Shown piece after piece: positions 19,579 to 29,541 of a stretch of 29,541 bases of DNA. A program made the translations under genes and the position numbers. How positions within the stretch are numbered: the stretch's first letter is position 1; each line of letters opens with the position of its first letter. Location of the stretch: positions 1 through 29,541 of the forward strand of contig JAMYGW020000026.1 of NCBI GenBank assembly GCA_025617375.2, given 5' to 3'. Below the pieces are notes generated by a model. The model saw nothing but the letters and a program-made list of their open reading frames with translations, was not told the origin of the DNA and ran no database searches. The stretch comes from Acarospora socialis. Taxonomy: Eukaryota; Ascomycota; Lecanoromycetes; Acarosporales; Acarosporaceae.

Positions 19579-20450
19579 TCATCTTTGGACGTCCAGCATC
19601 CAGACAAACAACGGGATGCAGCTTAGTCTAACTGCCATGACCTGTTTTCTGGCGCTTCTGGCTCCTTCCTGCTGGTCGTCCTCCAAGGCCCTACGCTCCA
19701 GGCAATCTCCTCCAGACCCTCCGATTTCCAAGTTGAGAAAAGGCTCCTTGTGGCAATTCTCTGCGCGGATCCTAGCATCTGGATTAAGGGCCAGAAGCTT
19801 CCGAAGGAACCCGTGTAATGCGGGCGACATAGATTTCAGCGGAAGGTCCAATTTCTCTGCCCACTCGGCATCTTGAGCCACACAAATCAGACCCACATAT
19901 GCGGCACATTGCTCCTCGGGGGGTCGTTTTTCGTCAATGTAACGAGGAGCGCTTTGTAGAGTAAGCTCAGAGCACACGGCACCAGCGCACCAAATATCAA
20001 CCGGCTTGTAGGAAGGCTGCTGCCGGTAGCCATCAGTGCGGTGACGGTGCAAATGGATGGCCTCCTCCCAATACTTCGGGCTATGACGATCTCGGAATCT
20101 GTGTTCCCATATCTCAGGAGGGCAGCACACTGTTGTGTAAGGTCGATCCGTATGATTTACAACCGTGGCATACCCTCCCAACTCAAAGTGAAATGGCTTT
20201 AAGCTCTTGACGAGCACATTATCCAGGCAGATCTGTTCATGCACAAGGTCCAGGTCATGCAGATACTTCACTCCGTCAGCAGTTGACCCATTATCTTGCT
20301 TGCGTCGAGATAGGAACAGGGTAACTTGCTGAACCAGTCACGGAGGGTCCCAACAACTGGGTCAGTGATGAAGACTGTGGTGCCCAGATAAACAACTTCA
20401 TCCTTAATTTCGATTAAATGTTTCTGATTAACGTCAGCGTCCCGGTAAGG
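19579..20450 (-). pseudogene. Protein kinase-like gene lacking catalytic residues, frameshifted
   Basis: The C-lobe of a protein kinase fold is clear on the minus strand. The catalytic loop reads VHEQICLDNVLV, where HRD has become HEQ and the Lys is Cys while the Asn remains. The DFG position reads ELG. The APE-like region is CPPEIWEH, the F-helix DIWCAGAVCSEL, and the final helix ALNPDARIRAENC. Upstream, in a different frame, LIEIKDEVVYLGTTVFITD and GTLRDWFSKL supply part of the N-lobe and hinge, ending at a TGA where one base appears to be missing just before VKYLHDLDLVHEQ. The glycine-rich loop and the Lys of strand 3 were not found. It is therefore both a catalytically dead kinase type and a broken gene. 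Related pseudokinases may bind partners; that role is only inferred. Confidence 0.75.
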
Positions 20451-20551
20451 GCAATCTGCACAATTGAGCTTACATTTTCCTTTTCTTCAGCAGCCCGTCG
20501 GACGAAGTAGGGTTTACAACTGGGGCTCAGGCTAAAAGTACGTCACACGTA

Positions 20552-20840
20552 CTAAGGCGGAGCGACAGCATCAAGACTGCAATCAGAATTCATATTGTTC
20601 TGAATTGGAGTTCTCAATGTCAAGGAAATGGAGTACAACCCCTGGAACAGTGCCTGGCTGAAAGGTGACACAAGCTGGAGAGCTGTTGTCTTATAGGTTT
20701 GTTTCTCAATGTTTGCAACAGAATACTCATAGACTTTGCTATCATCAAAAATATGTTCTAACAACTGACAAGGCGGGGAGAGTCCTCGGTTGCTCAAAGG
20801 ATCACATCATCTTGAACCTTGAGCTTGGTGAATTCATTGT
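20552..20840 (-). pseudogene. Relic of the JmjC gene's middle portion
   Basis: The minus strand reads ATEDSPRL, then DDSKVYEYSVANIEKQTYKT and a frame-shifted LDIEN, matching residues about 155-235 of the intact JmjC gene at 22155-23699 (ATKDSPSL, SVYDYSVADADKRTYPTT and LDIEN). Stops and frameshifts are present, and neither the metal-binding half nor the start is retained. It is a decayed duplicate. Confidence 0.75.
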
Positions 20841-20954
20841 TGAGCATCAGTGGTGGTATTTGGCTTGTGGTATCTGGCCTTGTGGTCAATACACCGAAAT
20901 GCATGAGTGAAAAGAAGGAACGGCCAAGGCTGACATGACTACCGTATCTTAGCG

Positions 20955-21060
20955 TCTTGGCAGACAATATTGCACTATAGCTCGCAACATTGCGGCTCCC
21001 CATGCAACATTACTCCTTCACGTGCGACATAGCACCCCACTGTGCAATTATGCTCTCCAT
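20955..21060. repeat. Degenerate GCAACATTGC repeats upstream of the JmjC relic
   Basis: Words such as CGCAACATTGCGGCTCCCC, TGCAACATTACTCC and GTGCAATTATGCTCTCC recur at about 20-25-bp spacing. In the inverse sense they match TGTTGCGTGGAGA repeats found upstream of the intact JmjC gene. Confidence 0.55.
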
Positions 21061-21179
21061 GGCCTACTCAGCACGGCCTAACTCTTTTCTCTTCAAAGAG
21101 CGCATCTTTCTGCTGTTGGCCATCCGCGGCATCAAATAGGTCACTATGATTCTAAGTCTCACACATCATTTAAGGTCGG

Positions 21180-21300
21180 GTATACGGAACAATCGCATAA
21201 CATATCTCGGTAGGCTTGCCCAATTCTGATCACACATACGCATGGGCGATACTAAATATATTCTCAAGTATTGGCGGTTAGGCGACGCGATCGAAAGAGA
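21180..21300 (-). pseudogene. Transcription-factor fragment related to the gene at 588-2596
   Basis: The minus strand reads SFDRVA, a stop, then PPILENIFSIAHAYV and another stop. The gene at 588-2596 has AFDRLAKPPILENIFSICHEYV at the same place, and the nucleotides 21240-21300 and 840-900 are visibly similar. No other part of the factor was found nearby, so this is a short relic. Confidence 0.7.
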
Positions 21301-22154
21301 TGGAGCTCTGAGCTCGGAGTCCGATGTGCTTGATGCGATCGGTAGATTCACGTCCAAAGAAGCCCTAAAATTCCGCATCGTCGCCGGAGAAGCGACTAAA
21401 GCACCGAGATCTAGCATGCTCGAGGCAAAGCCCGTCTGGACAAGATCAAAAGTCGTCGTGGGCATTGACTTATGGCTTGTATGGTATTCACCGATGGTAC
21501 CGGCTCCATAACAACGGCTTGACCAGCTAGCGGTTGGTATGGGGCTCTGTGGGATATCTGGCGTCGATTGTTCTTGAGAAGCCATCTGATTGCGCTCGTG
21601 AGCCGCTGCTCTTCTATATTCTCACAGTGGTGAAGACTCTTTGCGCTCACAGCAACCCCTGGTTGACATTTGAACGAGAATGCTGAGTAGAACAACCCCT
21701 ATGCCTCTGATATAGTTGACGGTGAAGAAAGGGTGAGGGAGAAGTATCTTAGACGCTTGTGAGTCTCTGGTGCAGGGGGAAGGTGCTTTAGGTCAGTTGG
21801 CTCATCTGTGTCAGTGAAAAAGTCGATCATATAATGATGGCACGTTGGAGATAATTGCAAATGCACATTTATCAGAGTTTAAACCCCTCAACTGAAATTG
21901 TGACCTTTTCCTCAGATCGCTAAGAAGATCCATGTGGAGAGAGGAAACTGGTAGGTATACCATGCAACGCTGACTTCACCCTTCCATGACTTGGCCCGTC
22001 CCCAACTCAGCGCACTGCCGCCAAGCATCCGAAGGTGGTGGGAGAGTTGAGTGTCATCCGAAAGGCTTTGCGATCGTTTGACCGGGTCAAAACTGGCGTC
22101 GGGAGGATGGCCTCGTCGCACAAGCAAAATGTCCGCCTCAGACATCCAGTGACG
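21301..22154. other. Spacer downstream of the JmjC gene
   Basis: Frames at 21166-21585 and 21411-21695 (minus) and 21912-22145 (minus) are open but unrecognised. The 3' untranslated region of the JmjC gene probably lies at the right end. Confidence 0.35.
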
Positions 22155-23699
22155 TTAATTGATGGCCCTGCAGGGAGCCAATATTTGTTTCAGGTTACTC
22201 TGGTGGAACAACCCTAGCTGTTTAATAAAGTTTCCTCGAGCTGTGTGATTCCCCCCTGGGCTGTCGTCGTCGGCGACCTGTGGAACCTTATCTTTGAGAA
22301 GTTTGCACAAGTCTTTTTTGGTGGCCTTCGGGTGAAAAGGAACCTGGTGAGACTTTAAGGCAGCCACAAGCTTCTCTTTTGAAAGGTTTTCGTATGCGGT
22401 GCCCGCTATGGCTGGGGTCGCTATGGCTTCGGGGAATAGGGCACAGCTGCTAATGATCCGGGCTTTCTCGATGGAGGTCATCATCGTACCGCTCTCCTTC
22501 AACAACTTGGCGAAGATGCTGTAAACAGGGTGGTTCAAGTCTTCATTGGATATCTCTGGGTAGTGTTCCTGTTCCCTGAGACCTGCAATGCTCCGACCCA
22601 TATGCGCTGCCGTGTAGAACTGGCCACCCACTGCTAGACAGTCTTCTGGAGTGAATACAGCGTGCGGGAAGCTTGGAGGCATTACCCTAAAGAATATGTC
22701 AGCGAAAAAGAAGACTCAGTCACCTTATGTCTAGCTAGCTCACAATAGATCTCCAGCTCGTAATTCAACCTTTGCCCAGCCACCATCGTAACATTCTGGG
22801 GTTTGCGACCCAGCCTGGCTTAACCAATGCACAGTTTGAGGAGTAACATTCCGTGGAAAATACCATATCTTCCGTCCAGACAGGATCAATATCCATGTGA
22901 CGGCACCACCTGTGTCCACGTGAACCGTAGAGATGGCGTTTTTCTGTGAGGCCAGAAAAAACTCCTTTGGCTGTTCCGCTTTCCAGTTGGACTGAGTTTT
23001 GCCTTTGTCAGGTAGGCTTTGAGCATCAGTTCTAGTCTGAAGGTCCTTCAGTATGATGGCTTGTGGACTGAATTGAAGTTTAGTACGGTTTTCAATGTCA
23101 AGGAAGTTGAGTACAGCGCTGCGATCAGCGCCTGGTTGAAAGGATGAAACGAGCTTCTTAGCCGTTGTTGGATAGGTTCGTTTATCGGCGTCTGCAACAG
23201 AATAGTCATAGACTGAGATTGAAGCCTTCTCATCATCAGAAATATGTTTTAAGAACTGTGGCATGCCAAAACTGGGGTGAGAGCCAAGGCTGGGAGAGTC
23301 CTTAGTTGCTCGATGGAATAGTGGGATGGTGAACGATTGGTCAAGAGCTTGGTTGAGAGATTCCATATCCCTCAAACGGGTCATGTCATCTTCAGGAAGG
23401 TCAAGAAGCACATCGTGAAGTTTGCTCAGAACTGTAAGCTTGCTGGATTGACGGCCGAGATTCTGTGCCACTAGTCGACTTGCAGTGTCCTGTCTTGTCA
23501 CCCCGAAGCTTGCGACTTCTTCCAGTCGTTGGAGAAAATCGTATAGCTCTCTTCCACCCAGCCCATCTGATGTGTGGAACTTAGGATCATAGTGGCCCCA
23601 TTCAATTGGTGGATCGAGGGGAAGCTGTTTGGCTCTTTTTCTTGAGTCCTGCACAGATGTCAGGCGCCTCTTGCGCTTATCATCTGAAATAGAACTCAT
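22155..23699 (-). CDS. JmjC-domain protein, two exons, apparently intact
   Basis: Exon 1 (23699-22744) and exon 2 (22686-22155) join across a 57-bp intron (22687-22743, GTGAGC...TAG, branch-like CTGAC) to give 495 aa. The ATG at 23697-23699 is the first in frame and is followed by a basic stretch (DDKRKRRL, SRKRAKQL) that could be a nuclear signal. The JmjC fold shows in STVHVDTGGAVTWILILSG (the H-x-D metal ligands) and, across the splice, GDLLVMPPSFPHAVFTPEDC, whose His is the expected third ligand. JmjC proteins are Fe(II)/2-oxoglutarate oxygenases, often histone or protein demethylases or hydroxylases; the substrate here is unknown. Near the C-terminus, SKEKLVAALKSHQVPFHPKA and KKDLCKLLKDKV look like a SAP/LEM-type helical pair. 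It has no neighbouring operon partner, and a relic copy lies about 1.3 kb further downstream (20552-20840). Confidence 0.88.
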
Positions 23700-23779
23700 G
23701 GTTTGAAGTTGGAGTAATGCAAGATAGTGATCCACTTATGGCCAACAGTAAGGATTTGTTCTAATTTAGAATCTGAGGG

Positions 23780-23965
23780 AGGCGCAGTGTTGCGTGGAGA
23801 TGTACAATGTTGCGCGGAGAGACGCGGTGTTGAGCGGAAGAAAACGCGTGGGTCACATGACCCGGAAACTAAAAATCATCTTCCTCGTGACACAGCGTTG
23901 CGTGGAGAGGCGCAACATTGCGTAGACAGGCGTGCAGCATTATATTGCAGGTGCAACGTTACCTG
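23780..23965. repeat. Degenerate TGTTGCGTGGAGA minisatellite upstream of the JmjC gene
   Basis: Units such as GTGTTGCGTGGAGATG, ATGTTGCGCGGAGAGACG, GCGTTGCGTGGAGAGGCG and GCAACATTGCGTAGACAG repeat in the promoter region, 80-265 bp before the ATG at 23699. A similar, more decayed array lies upstream of the JmjC relic. A regulatory role is possible but unproven. Confidence 0.65.
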
Positions 23966-24329
23966 CCAAAGGTAATCCATCCCGCTATCTAAAGCAATGG
24001 AGGAGCCCAGTTAAGTTTTGTATCCATGCATTTGCTTGTGGGCGGAAGGCATCTGGTACGAGATGTGGCACAACGTTCAAGCTGCTTCAATGATGGTGGT
24101 GCTTGAACGTTTCCTTTCATGTACATAATCATAGCGAAGCAAGCAATCCCTTTGCTAGTGAACAGGTTCTAGATAAAGCCATTGACTAGGTGAATAGCTC
24201 AAGGGGTGAACACGATACGGTCATGAGCATTGTAGGCTGCACAATGCCAGCAGCGTATGACCGCACCCCTCTAGGCTCCATTAACGGCAACCGAAGGACC
24301 AAGCGCACCATTACCAAGTCCTTGAAGCA
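23966..24329. other. Spacer between JmjC promoter region and LINE
   Basis: A plus-strand frame (24190-24492) contains KRTITKSLKQRSIEIEEES and may be the end of a LINE ORF1, but this is not certain. A hairpin is listed separately at 24072-24111. Confidence 0.35.
24072..24111. repeat. Inverted repeat, 11-bp arms
   Basis: AACGTTCAAGC (24072-24082) and GCTTGAACGTT (24101-24111) are perfect inverses with an 18-base loop. No run of T follows that would suggest a terminator. Confidence 0.75.
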
Positions 24330-25905
24330 ACGCTCCATAGAAATTGAGGAGGAGAGCGCGACAAATCACCGCAAGAGGCAGTTGGCTGACATTTGGGAGA
24401 TACCCAGCACGGCGGAAGCTACCTCCACCCCCGCCACAACGACCTCATCCTTCCGCCTCCGCTGCCTCCAGAATCTATCGCAGGGCATCTGAAGATGGGG
24501 AGTCGAGAGCTCCGAAACTACAGGCACCGCTACCTCCACCAGCACCTAATGTCAAGACACCAAAACTTGACGACTTCACAGCACAATACCATGAATTCAC
24601 GCGACAAAGTTGTGGCCTCCATGCTTCCGGACCTACAGACATGGAAGTACGACGTTCTTGCCATACAGGAACCCTGGAGGAAACCTTTTGAAGCCAGCAC
24701 TCACCACCCCTGCAAGGACCGCTTTCGCCTGGCATACCCTACTAACTCAGACCCGGAACTTGGGCCTGTGTTTCTTTGTGAACACGCCTCTAGACAGGAC
24801 TCAGTGGACCTTCAAAGAGCATTTCAAAGACCTTATCACCCTGAACCTACGATACATGGGACCTGGAGGGACAATACCTGGTAGTTGGGGACCTCAACCT
24901 TCACCACCCGACATGGGGTGGCCTGGACGTCGAGGAGAACAGGGAGGCGGAGCAGCTGCACCTGGAGCCTCAGGGAAGACAACAGTGGGATAAGCTCGAC
25001 ACGGAGGCCTTTCGGAAGGCCCTCGCCGCCCAGCTCACGGCCTCAACCCCTGGGACAATGGAGCAACAAATGGAAGCCATTACGGAGGCTCTACGCATGC
25101 CATCCAGAAACGTGGATTTGCCGCATCAGCTTCGAGAGCTTCTTCCCCTTCTTGTTACGGGCCTTGCAGTAGATGGCCCACGTCTCCTCTGTCTGTTCCC
25201 TCTGCCACCTCTCCGGACCCTGTTCACCTCCCGGATGACTTCCTTGGCCGCTGGGCCGAACCCTGGCTTTGACCACTTGCTGGGCCGGGCGACAGGGACC
25301 GCCGAGAACGGGTGGAGGCGGCATCTACAGACCCGAAAGGCCTCTGAAAACTCGCGAAGTGGGCGAGGAACAGGGGAGAGGGGAGTCGGAACTCAGGCTT
25401 TCACCACAGCTTTACAGTGCCCAGACGGGACCCTAGCTCTGGAACCTAGCGACAAGGCGGAACTACTTCGAACTACTTGCTTCCCGACCTCTCCCAGAGC
25501 AGACCTCAGCGACACGGAGAACTACCAGTACCCGGAACCGGTGCCAATGCCGCCAATCACGGAGCGCGAACTCAGCAACGCCATCCTCCAAGCGCCAAGC
25601 AACAAGGCCCCCGGCCTGGACGGCATACCGAACCGCATCCTCCACCTCGCACTACCCGAGATCCTCCCGCTGCTCCTGCCGCTATACAACCAGTGTCTCC
25701 ACGACGGAACGCACCTGGGAGCGTTCAAACGCTCCATCACGGTCCCCTTCCGGAAACCGAACAAGGGGCATTACAGGATGGCGAAGGCCTACAGGCCGGT
25801 GGCGCTTTTAAACACGCTATGGAAAGGACTGGAGTCAGTGATAGCCAGAAGAATGAGCTGGATGGCGGAGACCTAAGCACTGCCGGCTTCATGAACTGCT
25901 GAACG
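24330..25905 (+). pseudogene. Non-LTR retrotransposon (LINE), endonuclease plus partial reverse transcriptase
   Basis: The apurinic-type endonuclease domain begins at TMNSRDKVVASMLPDLQ and continues with YDVLAIQEPWRKPFEAS, where the Glu of QEPW is a catalytic landmark. After a frameshift CFFVNTPLDRTQWTFKEHFK follows, then part of LHHPTWGG in mutated form. The linker runs in another frame. The reverse transcriptase starts at NAILQAPSNKAPGLDGIPNR and reaches AKAYRPVALLNTLWKGLESV and MSWMAET, then stops near 25905 before the catalytic YADD motif. Loss of the 3' end is unusual, since LINE copies are usually truncated at the 5' end, so a later deletion is likely. The type resembles fungal Tad1-like elements. 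GC content is higher than in its neighbours. Confidence 0.85.
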
Positions 25906-25909
25906 TGTT

Positions 25910-28332
25910 TGGTTGCCACCCTTGCTATTTTTCGCAAGGTCTGGAACAAGCCAGTCATTCTGCACATAAGCTCAGTAGGAGAGAGGGGGGCAATCCACCA
26001 GATCAACGATGTGAGCCTCTATTGGAGTAGACATAAAGATGACCATCTTTTCCTCCTTGGTCGTCGAAATTCGCAGCCTACGACACTCTTCTACCAGCGC
26101 CTACAGCTTGGCGGAGCTATTATTCATATGCTGAATCTGCGCCAAGCTGAACAAGTCACCACCTCCACCGACCTTATCCTTGATGTCCTGCACCGTCCAA
26201 CTCCCCTCATAGTCCATCAAGCCGGGAACTCCTGCGTAGACCCTTGCCATTCGAAGGTGGTTGAGGAAGAGGAGAGGGCGAGAGTTATTGCCTGTGCTAA
26301 GGGCCTCCGCTTGCCGACGGATGCATTCCTGTTCCATCCGTTGATGAAATGAAACGTAGAATGCTTCCCACCGGGTATGCCACCCATCAACAAAGTCGAG
26401 CTTGACCTGTTCGGAAATCATCCTCGGGACGTTGAGCAGGGTGTGGCCGCGGAACGTTGTCTCTGCCGATCGTTGAATCATGTACGGTTCCAGCATCTCG
26501 GCGAGCGCTTGCGCCTGGGAGGCCATGACTTGGTCCGCAGCTTCGTTGCTTACATCCGGGGCTTTATGCAGGTTCCGGGCGGCGGTGTTGTACCGACGCT
26601 ACCTGGCCCCTTTGGCAGAGGGGTCCCGGTCATGAACCACATAGCCGTTCAATGACGCGCGCAAATTTCAGACGAGAGAGGACCCTCTTCCTACCGTCAA
26701 CCTTCTCCAAGCGTTCCATCACACGGGTTTGCAAGCTCTCCTTGGTCGTGAGGACTACCACCTTGTATAAGGAGGGTTCGCCGCTGCCGGTGTGCCAAAA
26801 CGTGCCGTCGGTCTTGACCAGCAGGTCGGCGAACAAGGCGGTCTTGTCGGCATGTGACTTCCGTACCTCAAGGTATTTGGGTTCGACGGACTTCTCAAAC
26901 TCGGCCTCCCACACACTGATCGTCCCCGTGGGAACTATGATCAGGGTCGGCAGGTTCGGGAACCTCTTGCGAAACATGATGGGACTTCGCAGGGATTTTG
27001 GGCAGGGACCAGGTTCAGTGCGTCGTGGAGAATAGGACTTCGGCGTGCATGTCTTGTGCGCCGTGTGGGCGCGCATGATCTTGGAGGTCGTGGCGAGTGC
27101 AACCATCACTGTCATCGTCTTGCGCCATACACTTCAGTTAGCTCAGACCTGGTGTTGGGCCTTCAGAACCTTGTACAGACCTTCCCGAGTCCCATCTCAT
27201 TCCCCAGCAGTGCACCGCGCTGGCGTTTGTCTGCCTTCAGCAGGAAACAAGCACCATGGCCCTGGTAGTCGTATGGTTGTCGACGAAGCCAGTCCACATG
27301 TGTAAAGTGGCATGAATCTTGCTCCGCCGACGGCTGTTGAAAGAGGTCACAAATGGTTGGCCAATCCTCAGGGTTCCACTGATCGACATTGTCCTTCGCC
27401 CTGTACATGTTTGCAATCGAATAGTGAGTTTGTGAAGAGCGGTGAGAAGGGTAGAAGGAAATGTTGAGACATGCTTACATTGTTTGATCAAACGCATCAT
27501 AGCCACTCCTTTCCACCACCTCCTGTTGTCGGATCTCCTCTCATCCAACCTCGTCCTCGTCCCGCAGATCATCGTTCATACATTGGACTGGGGGCTTCCT
27601 TGTGTCGTCCAGAACAATCGGCTGGTCTGTCGTCTGCATCACCATTTACGTCCCCAGCCAACTCTTCGTGAAGGTGAGTGGCATCGACTGTGTTGAACGT
27701 CCCTGGGCGCTTGCGATGACGGTAGTCGTTCCGATGAGCACCGGGGGCGGTTGCGATTGAATGCCGTTATCTTCGGACATCTTTTCGTCGGACGTCTTTG
27801 TGGGTATTGCTGCAGCAGTGCTGCCGCTGACGGTGATTCTTGCTTTCTTCATGGCCCAACGGTTCTCTGAATTCTCGTCAACCGTTGAAGGGGTTGAGTT
27901 CGGATTAGGTTGATCGGCTTCGGCCATGCCTTGGCTCATCGTCAGCGAGCGTTCCCTCAAAGGCAAGCTCTGTGCAGGAGACGCGACCTTGTTGGCTCGC
28001 TGGTTTTCGACTGGCTCGATTATGGGTGGTGTCGATGGCGAAGTTGTAGTCTGTTTGAGGGATGAAGGCGCCATAGCCAGATTTGAGCAAATATCTGCGA
28101 GGTCGCCGGTGGATGAATCTCCCGAAATGATAGCTGGCTCCGGAGCTGGAGCGGACGCAGGAGCAATCGCGGAAACAGTCGCGGTTGGAAATTTTGAAAC
28201 CGAGGTTTTAGGAGCAGTGGAAGTGGTAGGTGAACAACCACTGGAGACGGGAGGGTCGATGGGAGGTGAAATGCTGGCGTTTGGGCCAGGGAATGTACAG
28301 GGAGACATGAGAGGAGCTGCGTTCGTTCGCAC
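25910..28332 (-). pseudogene. SNF2-type helicase gene, broken and missing its DEAH region
   Basis: The minus strand begins with a low-complexity Ser/Pro/Thr-rich N-terminus (28332-27646). An acidic segment ending RSGYDAFDQT follows, containing one TGA. A 78-bp intron (27401-27478) joins in frame to YDYQGHGACFLLKADKRQRG and ALLGNEMGLGK. A 62-bp intron (27119-27180) completes GLGKT and continues with FPNLPTLIIVPTGTISVWE, motif Ia. The next part ends RLKFARVI, exactly where the DEAH box should follow. Instead the sequence passes in another frame to MWFMTGTPLPKGPG, motif III. AEMLEPYMIQRSAETTFRGH follows, then LVEECRRLRISTTKEEKMVI, the start of the C-terminal helicase lobe, which breaks off next to the LINE. 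SNF2 proteins remodel chromatin or DNA-protein complexes using ATP. The missing Walker B and C-lobe mean this copy is not functional. Confidence 0.8.
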
Positions 28333-29227
28333 ATGAGACGAAGAACGACGCAGGTCATGTTTGCTGGTCTGGGTTGAGGAGTCCGTGAAAGTATTCTGGA
28401 AAATATTTCATGGCACTATAGTCCACACGGATGCGCTTCCTATAGGCTCTACTAACCACGCCAAGCTCTCACGCAGAACTTGACCGTTATCGATAGGCCG
28501 GTTGAAGTAGTCTAACATGGCTTCCATCGGCCTCACAGTTGGACAAGTCTCTGTTATTTTTGCAAATAAGTCTTTGATGCCCAGGCCCGAGGGTACAACT
28601 TCTGTCCATCTTTGCAGGGAGGCGATCAGGATAAGGGTGTGTGGCAAGGATTTAGTTAGCCGCGGTTCGCCTTTCGGGGCGGTTTATAGATACAAGTAGG
28701 TGGACGCCTCCTATGCAGCTAAGCGATGTTAACTACAAAAGGTTAAAAACTGACTGTCTGCCCCGAACGGTTCCAAAAACAGCCCTTGGGGGTTCTTCAT
28801 TCGATCTACCCGCACCATCAACCGTGTGTATCGGTGATGTGTTCTCGGATCCTCTCTTCATTGTTCTCGTTTCCCCCACCTATGCTGTTGTTATTCTGAG
28901 ATTAATGTGATCATTATTGTCGTCATAACTCTGATCCTCACTGGTGTCCAATGATACATCCGAATCACCATCGCAAAGTATCAATAAAGTGGGTTTGAGT
29001 ATATTTCTGAAGCCCTTCCGCGTTGGGCTTTACTTTGAAGATGTAGGTCAACCATGCGTGCACGACTAGTCGTGTGAAGAAGGCAGCTACGACACACAGT
29101 ATAGTAGTGCGAGGCCATACTCAGAGAGGTTCCATGTCTCCCTTTACTAAAGACGCTTCGTTCCTTCCTCCTAGCTACGCAGCTTCGCAGTTGCAGGCCG
29201 CTCCACGTTCCTCCCAGCTCACTATAG
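28333..29227. other. Intergenic stretch, no gene recognised
   Basis: A minus-strand frame at 28408-28647 (containing IKDLFAKITETCPTVRPMEA) is open for 79 codons but begins with TTG and matches nothing I know. It could belong to an upstream exon of the SNF2 gene. The rest shows no structure. Confidence 0.3.
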
Positions 29228-29451
29228 CTGAACCAGCTGAAGCAAGAACTCAGACAAAAGCATTTCGCGTTCTACGAAGGCTCCAAGATGATTGCTACTG
29301 TTGTTCCCGGCGGTCTCGACACATTCCAGAATCTAGAGGAGCAAGAGAAGGTGCATTGGCGCCAGCTTGCTATCGACACAGTTGGAAAGAAATGCGCCAA
29401 CAGTGGACAAATTGCAGTTGCCGCTGGACACTCATGTTGCGTGTAGATACT
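29228..29451 (+). pseudogene. Fragment of a fungal P-loop-kinase/HAD-type protein (tentative)
   Basis: One plus-strand frame, bounded by stops, reads FAFYEGSKMIATVVPGGLDT, then EEQEKVHWRQLAIDTVGKKC and SGQIAVAAGH. From memory this matches a fungal protein in which a nucleotide-kinase-like part precedes a HAD-phosphatase-like part. After GH the frame breaks by what looks like a one-base deletion and ends in a TAG about five codons on. No Walker A motif is present upstream in the window. Family assignment is moderate to low. Confidence 0.45.
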
Positions 29452-29541
29452 TAGCCAACGGCTGTGGTCACAATGTTTGATTTTGAAGATACGGCTTAGC
29501 TGTTATGATAAATCACAATTGGACCCTTTGAGACTCGATTT

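Noticed and set aside
25058-25902. Several long ORFs in other frames and on the minus strand within the LINE
   Set aside because: They are GC-driven shadows; only the frame with reverse-transcriptase motifs is supported.
27926-28336. 136-codon plus-strand ORF opposite the SNF2 N-terminus
   Set aside because: It is antisense to the low-complexity Ser/Pro-rich region and reflects its repetitive composition.

Overview
The window looks like a gene-poor, transposon-rich accessory region of a filamentous ascomycete (Pezizomycotina). Evidence for this is a fungal-type Zn2Cys6/fungal_trans regulator, short GT-AG introns (about 50-80 bp) with CTRAC-like branch points, fungal Tc1/mariner, pogo/Fot, Crypton and LINE remnants, and small solo LTRs with 5-bp target duplications. 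I cannot name the species. All calls come from reading the sequence; no database search was run.

Layout: 0.6-2.6 kb holds a minus-strand transcription-factor gene with several introns and an atypical zinc cluster. 3.4-3.8 kb is a hAT-like MITE and 4.37-4.50 kb a foldback hairpin. 5.2-7.9 kb is a dead Crypton-type gene (NDC10_II-like then GCR1_C-like), almost stripped of CpG and interrupted by three solo LTRs that still carry CpG. 8-11 kb has microsatellites, small repeats and only weak coding hints. 11.1 kb is a solo LTR. 11.89-13.21 kb is a complete 1320-bp Tc1/mariner element (34-bp perfect TIRs, TA duplication) whose transposase has one in-frame TGA. 13.4-14.65 kb is a second, different Tc1-type transposase, also with one TGA, fused at its start to a truncated copy of the 11.1-kb LTR. 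15.4-15.9 kb is a longer relative of the 6.9-kb LTR. 16.65-17.4 kb is a frameshifted pogo/Fot transposase, and 19.0-19.2 kb a MITE.

19.6-28.3 kb is a patchwork of cellular-type genes. It holds a frameshifted pseudokinase, relic pieces of a JmjC gene and of a transcription factor, an apparently intact JmjC gene (495 aa in two exons, metal-binding H-x-D and distal His visible), a 3'-truncated LINE, and a SNF2-type helicase gene that has lost the DEAH region and part of its C-terminal lobe. The right edge carries a short degraded piece of a fungal protein that I recall as P-loop related.

Few of these genes can be working together. The only clean long reading frame of a host-like gene is the JmjC gene; the transcription factor may also be functional. 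The rest records repeated insertion, duplication and mutation. The most unusual signal is the near-total CpG loss confined to the Crypton gene, with younger LTRs layered inside it.
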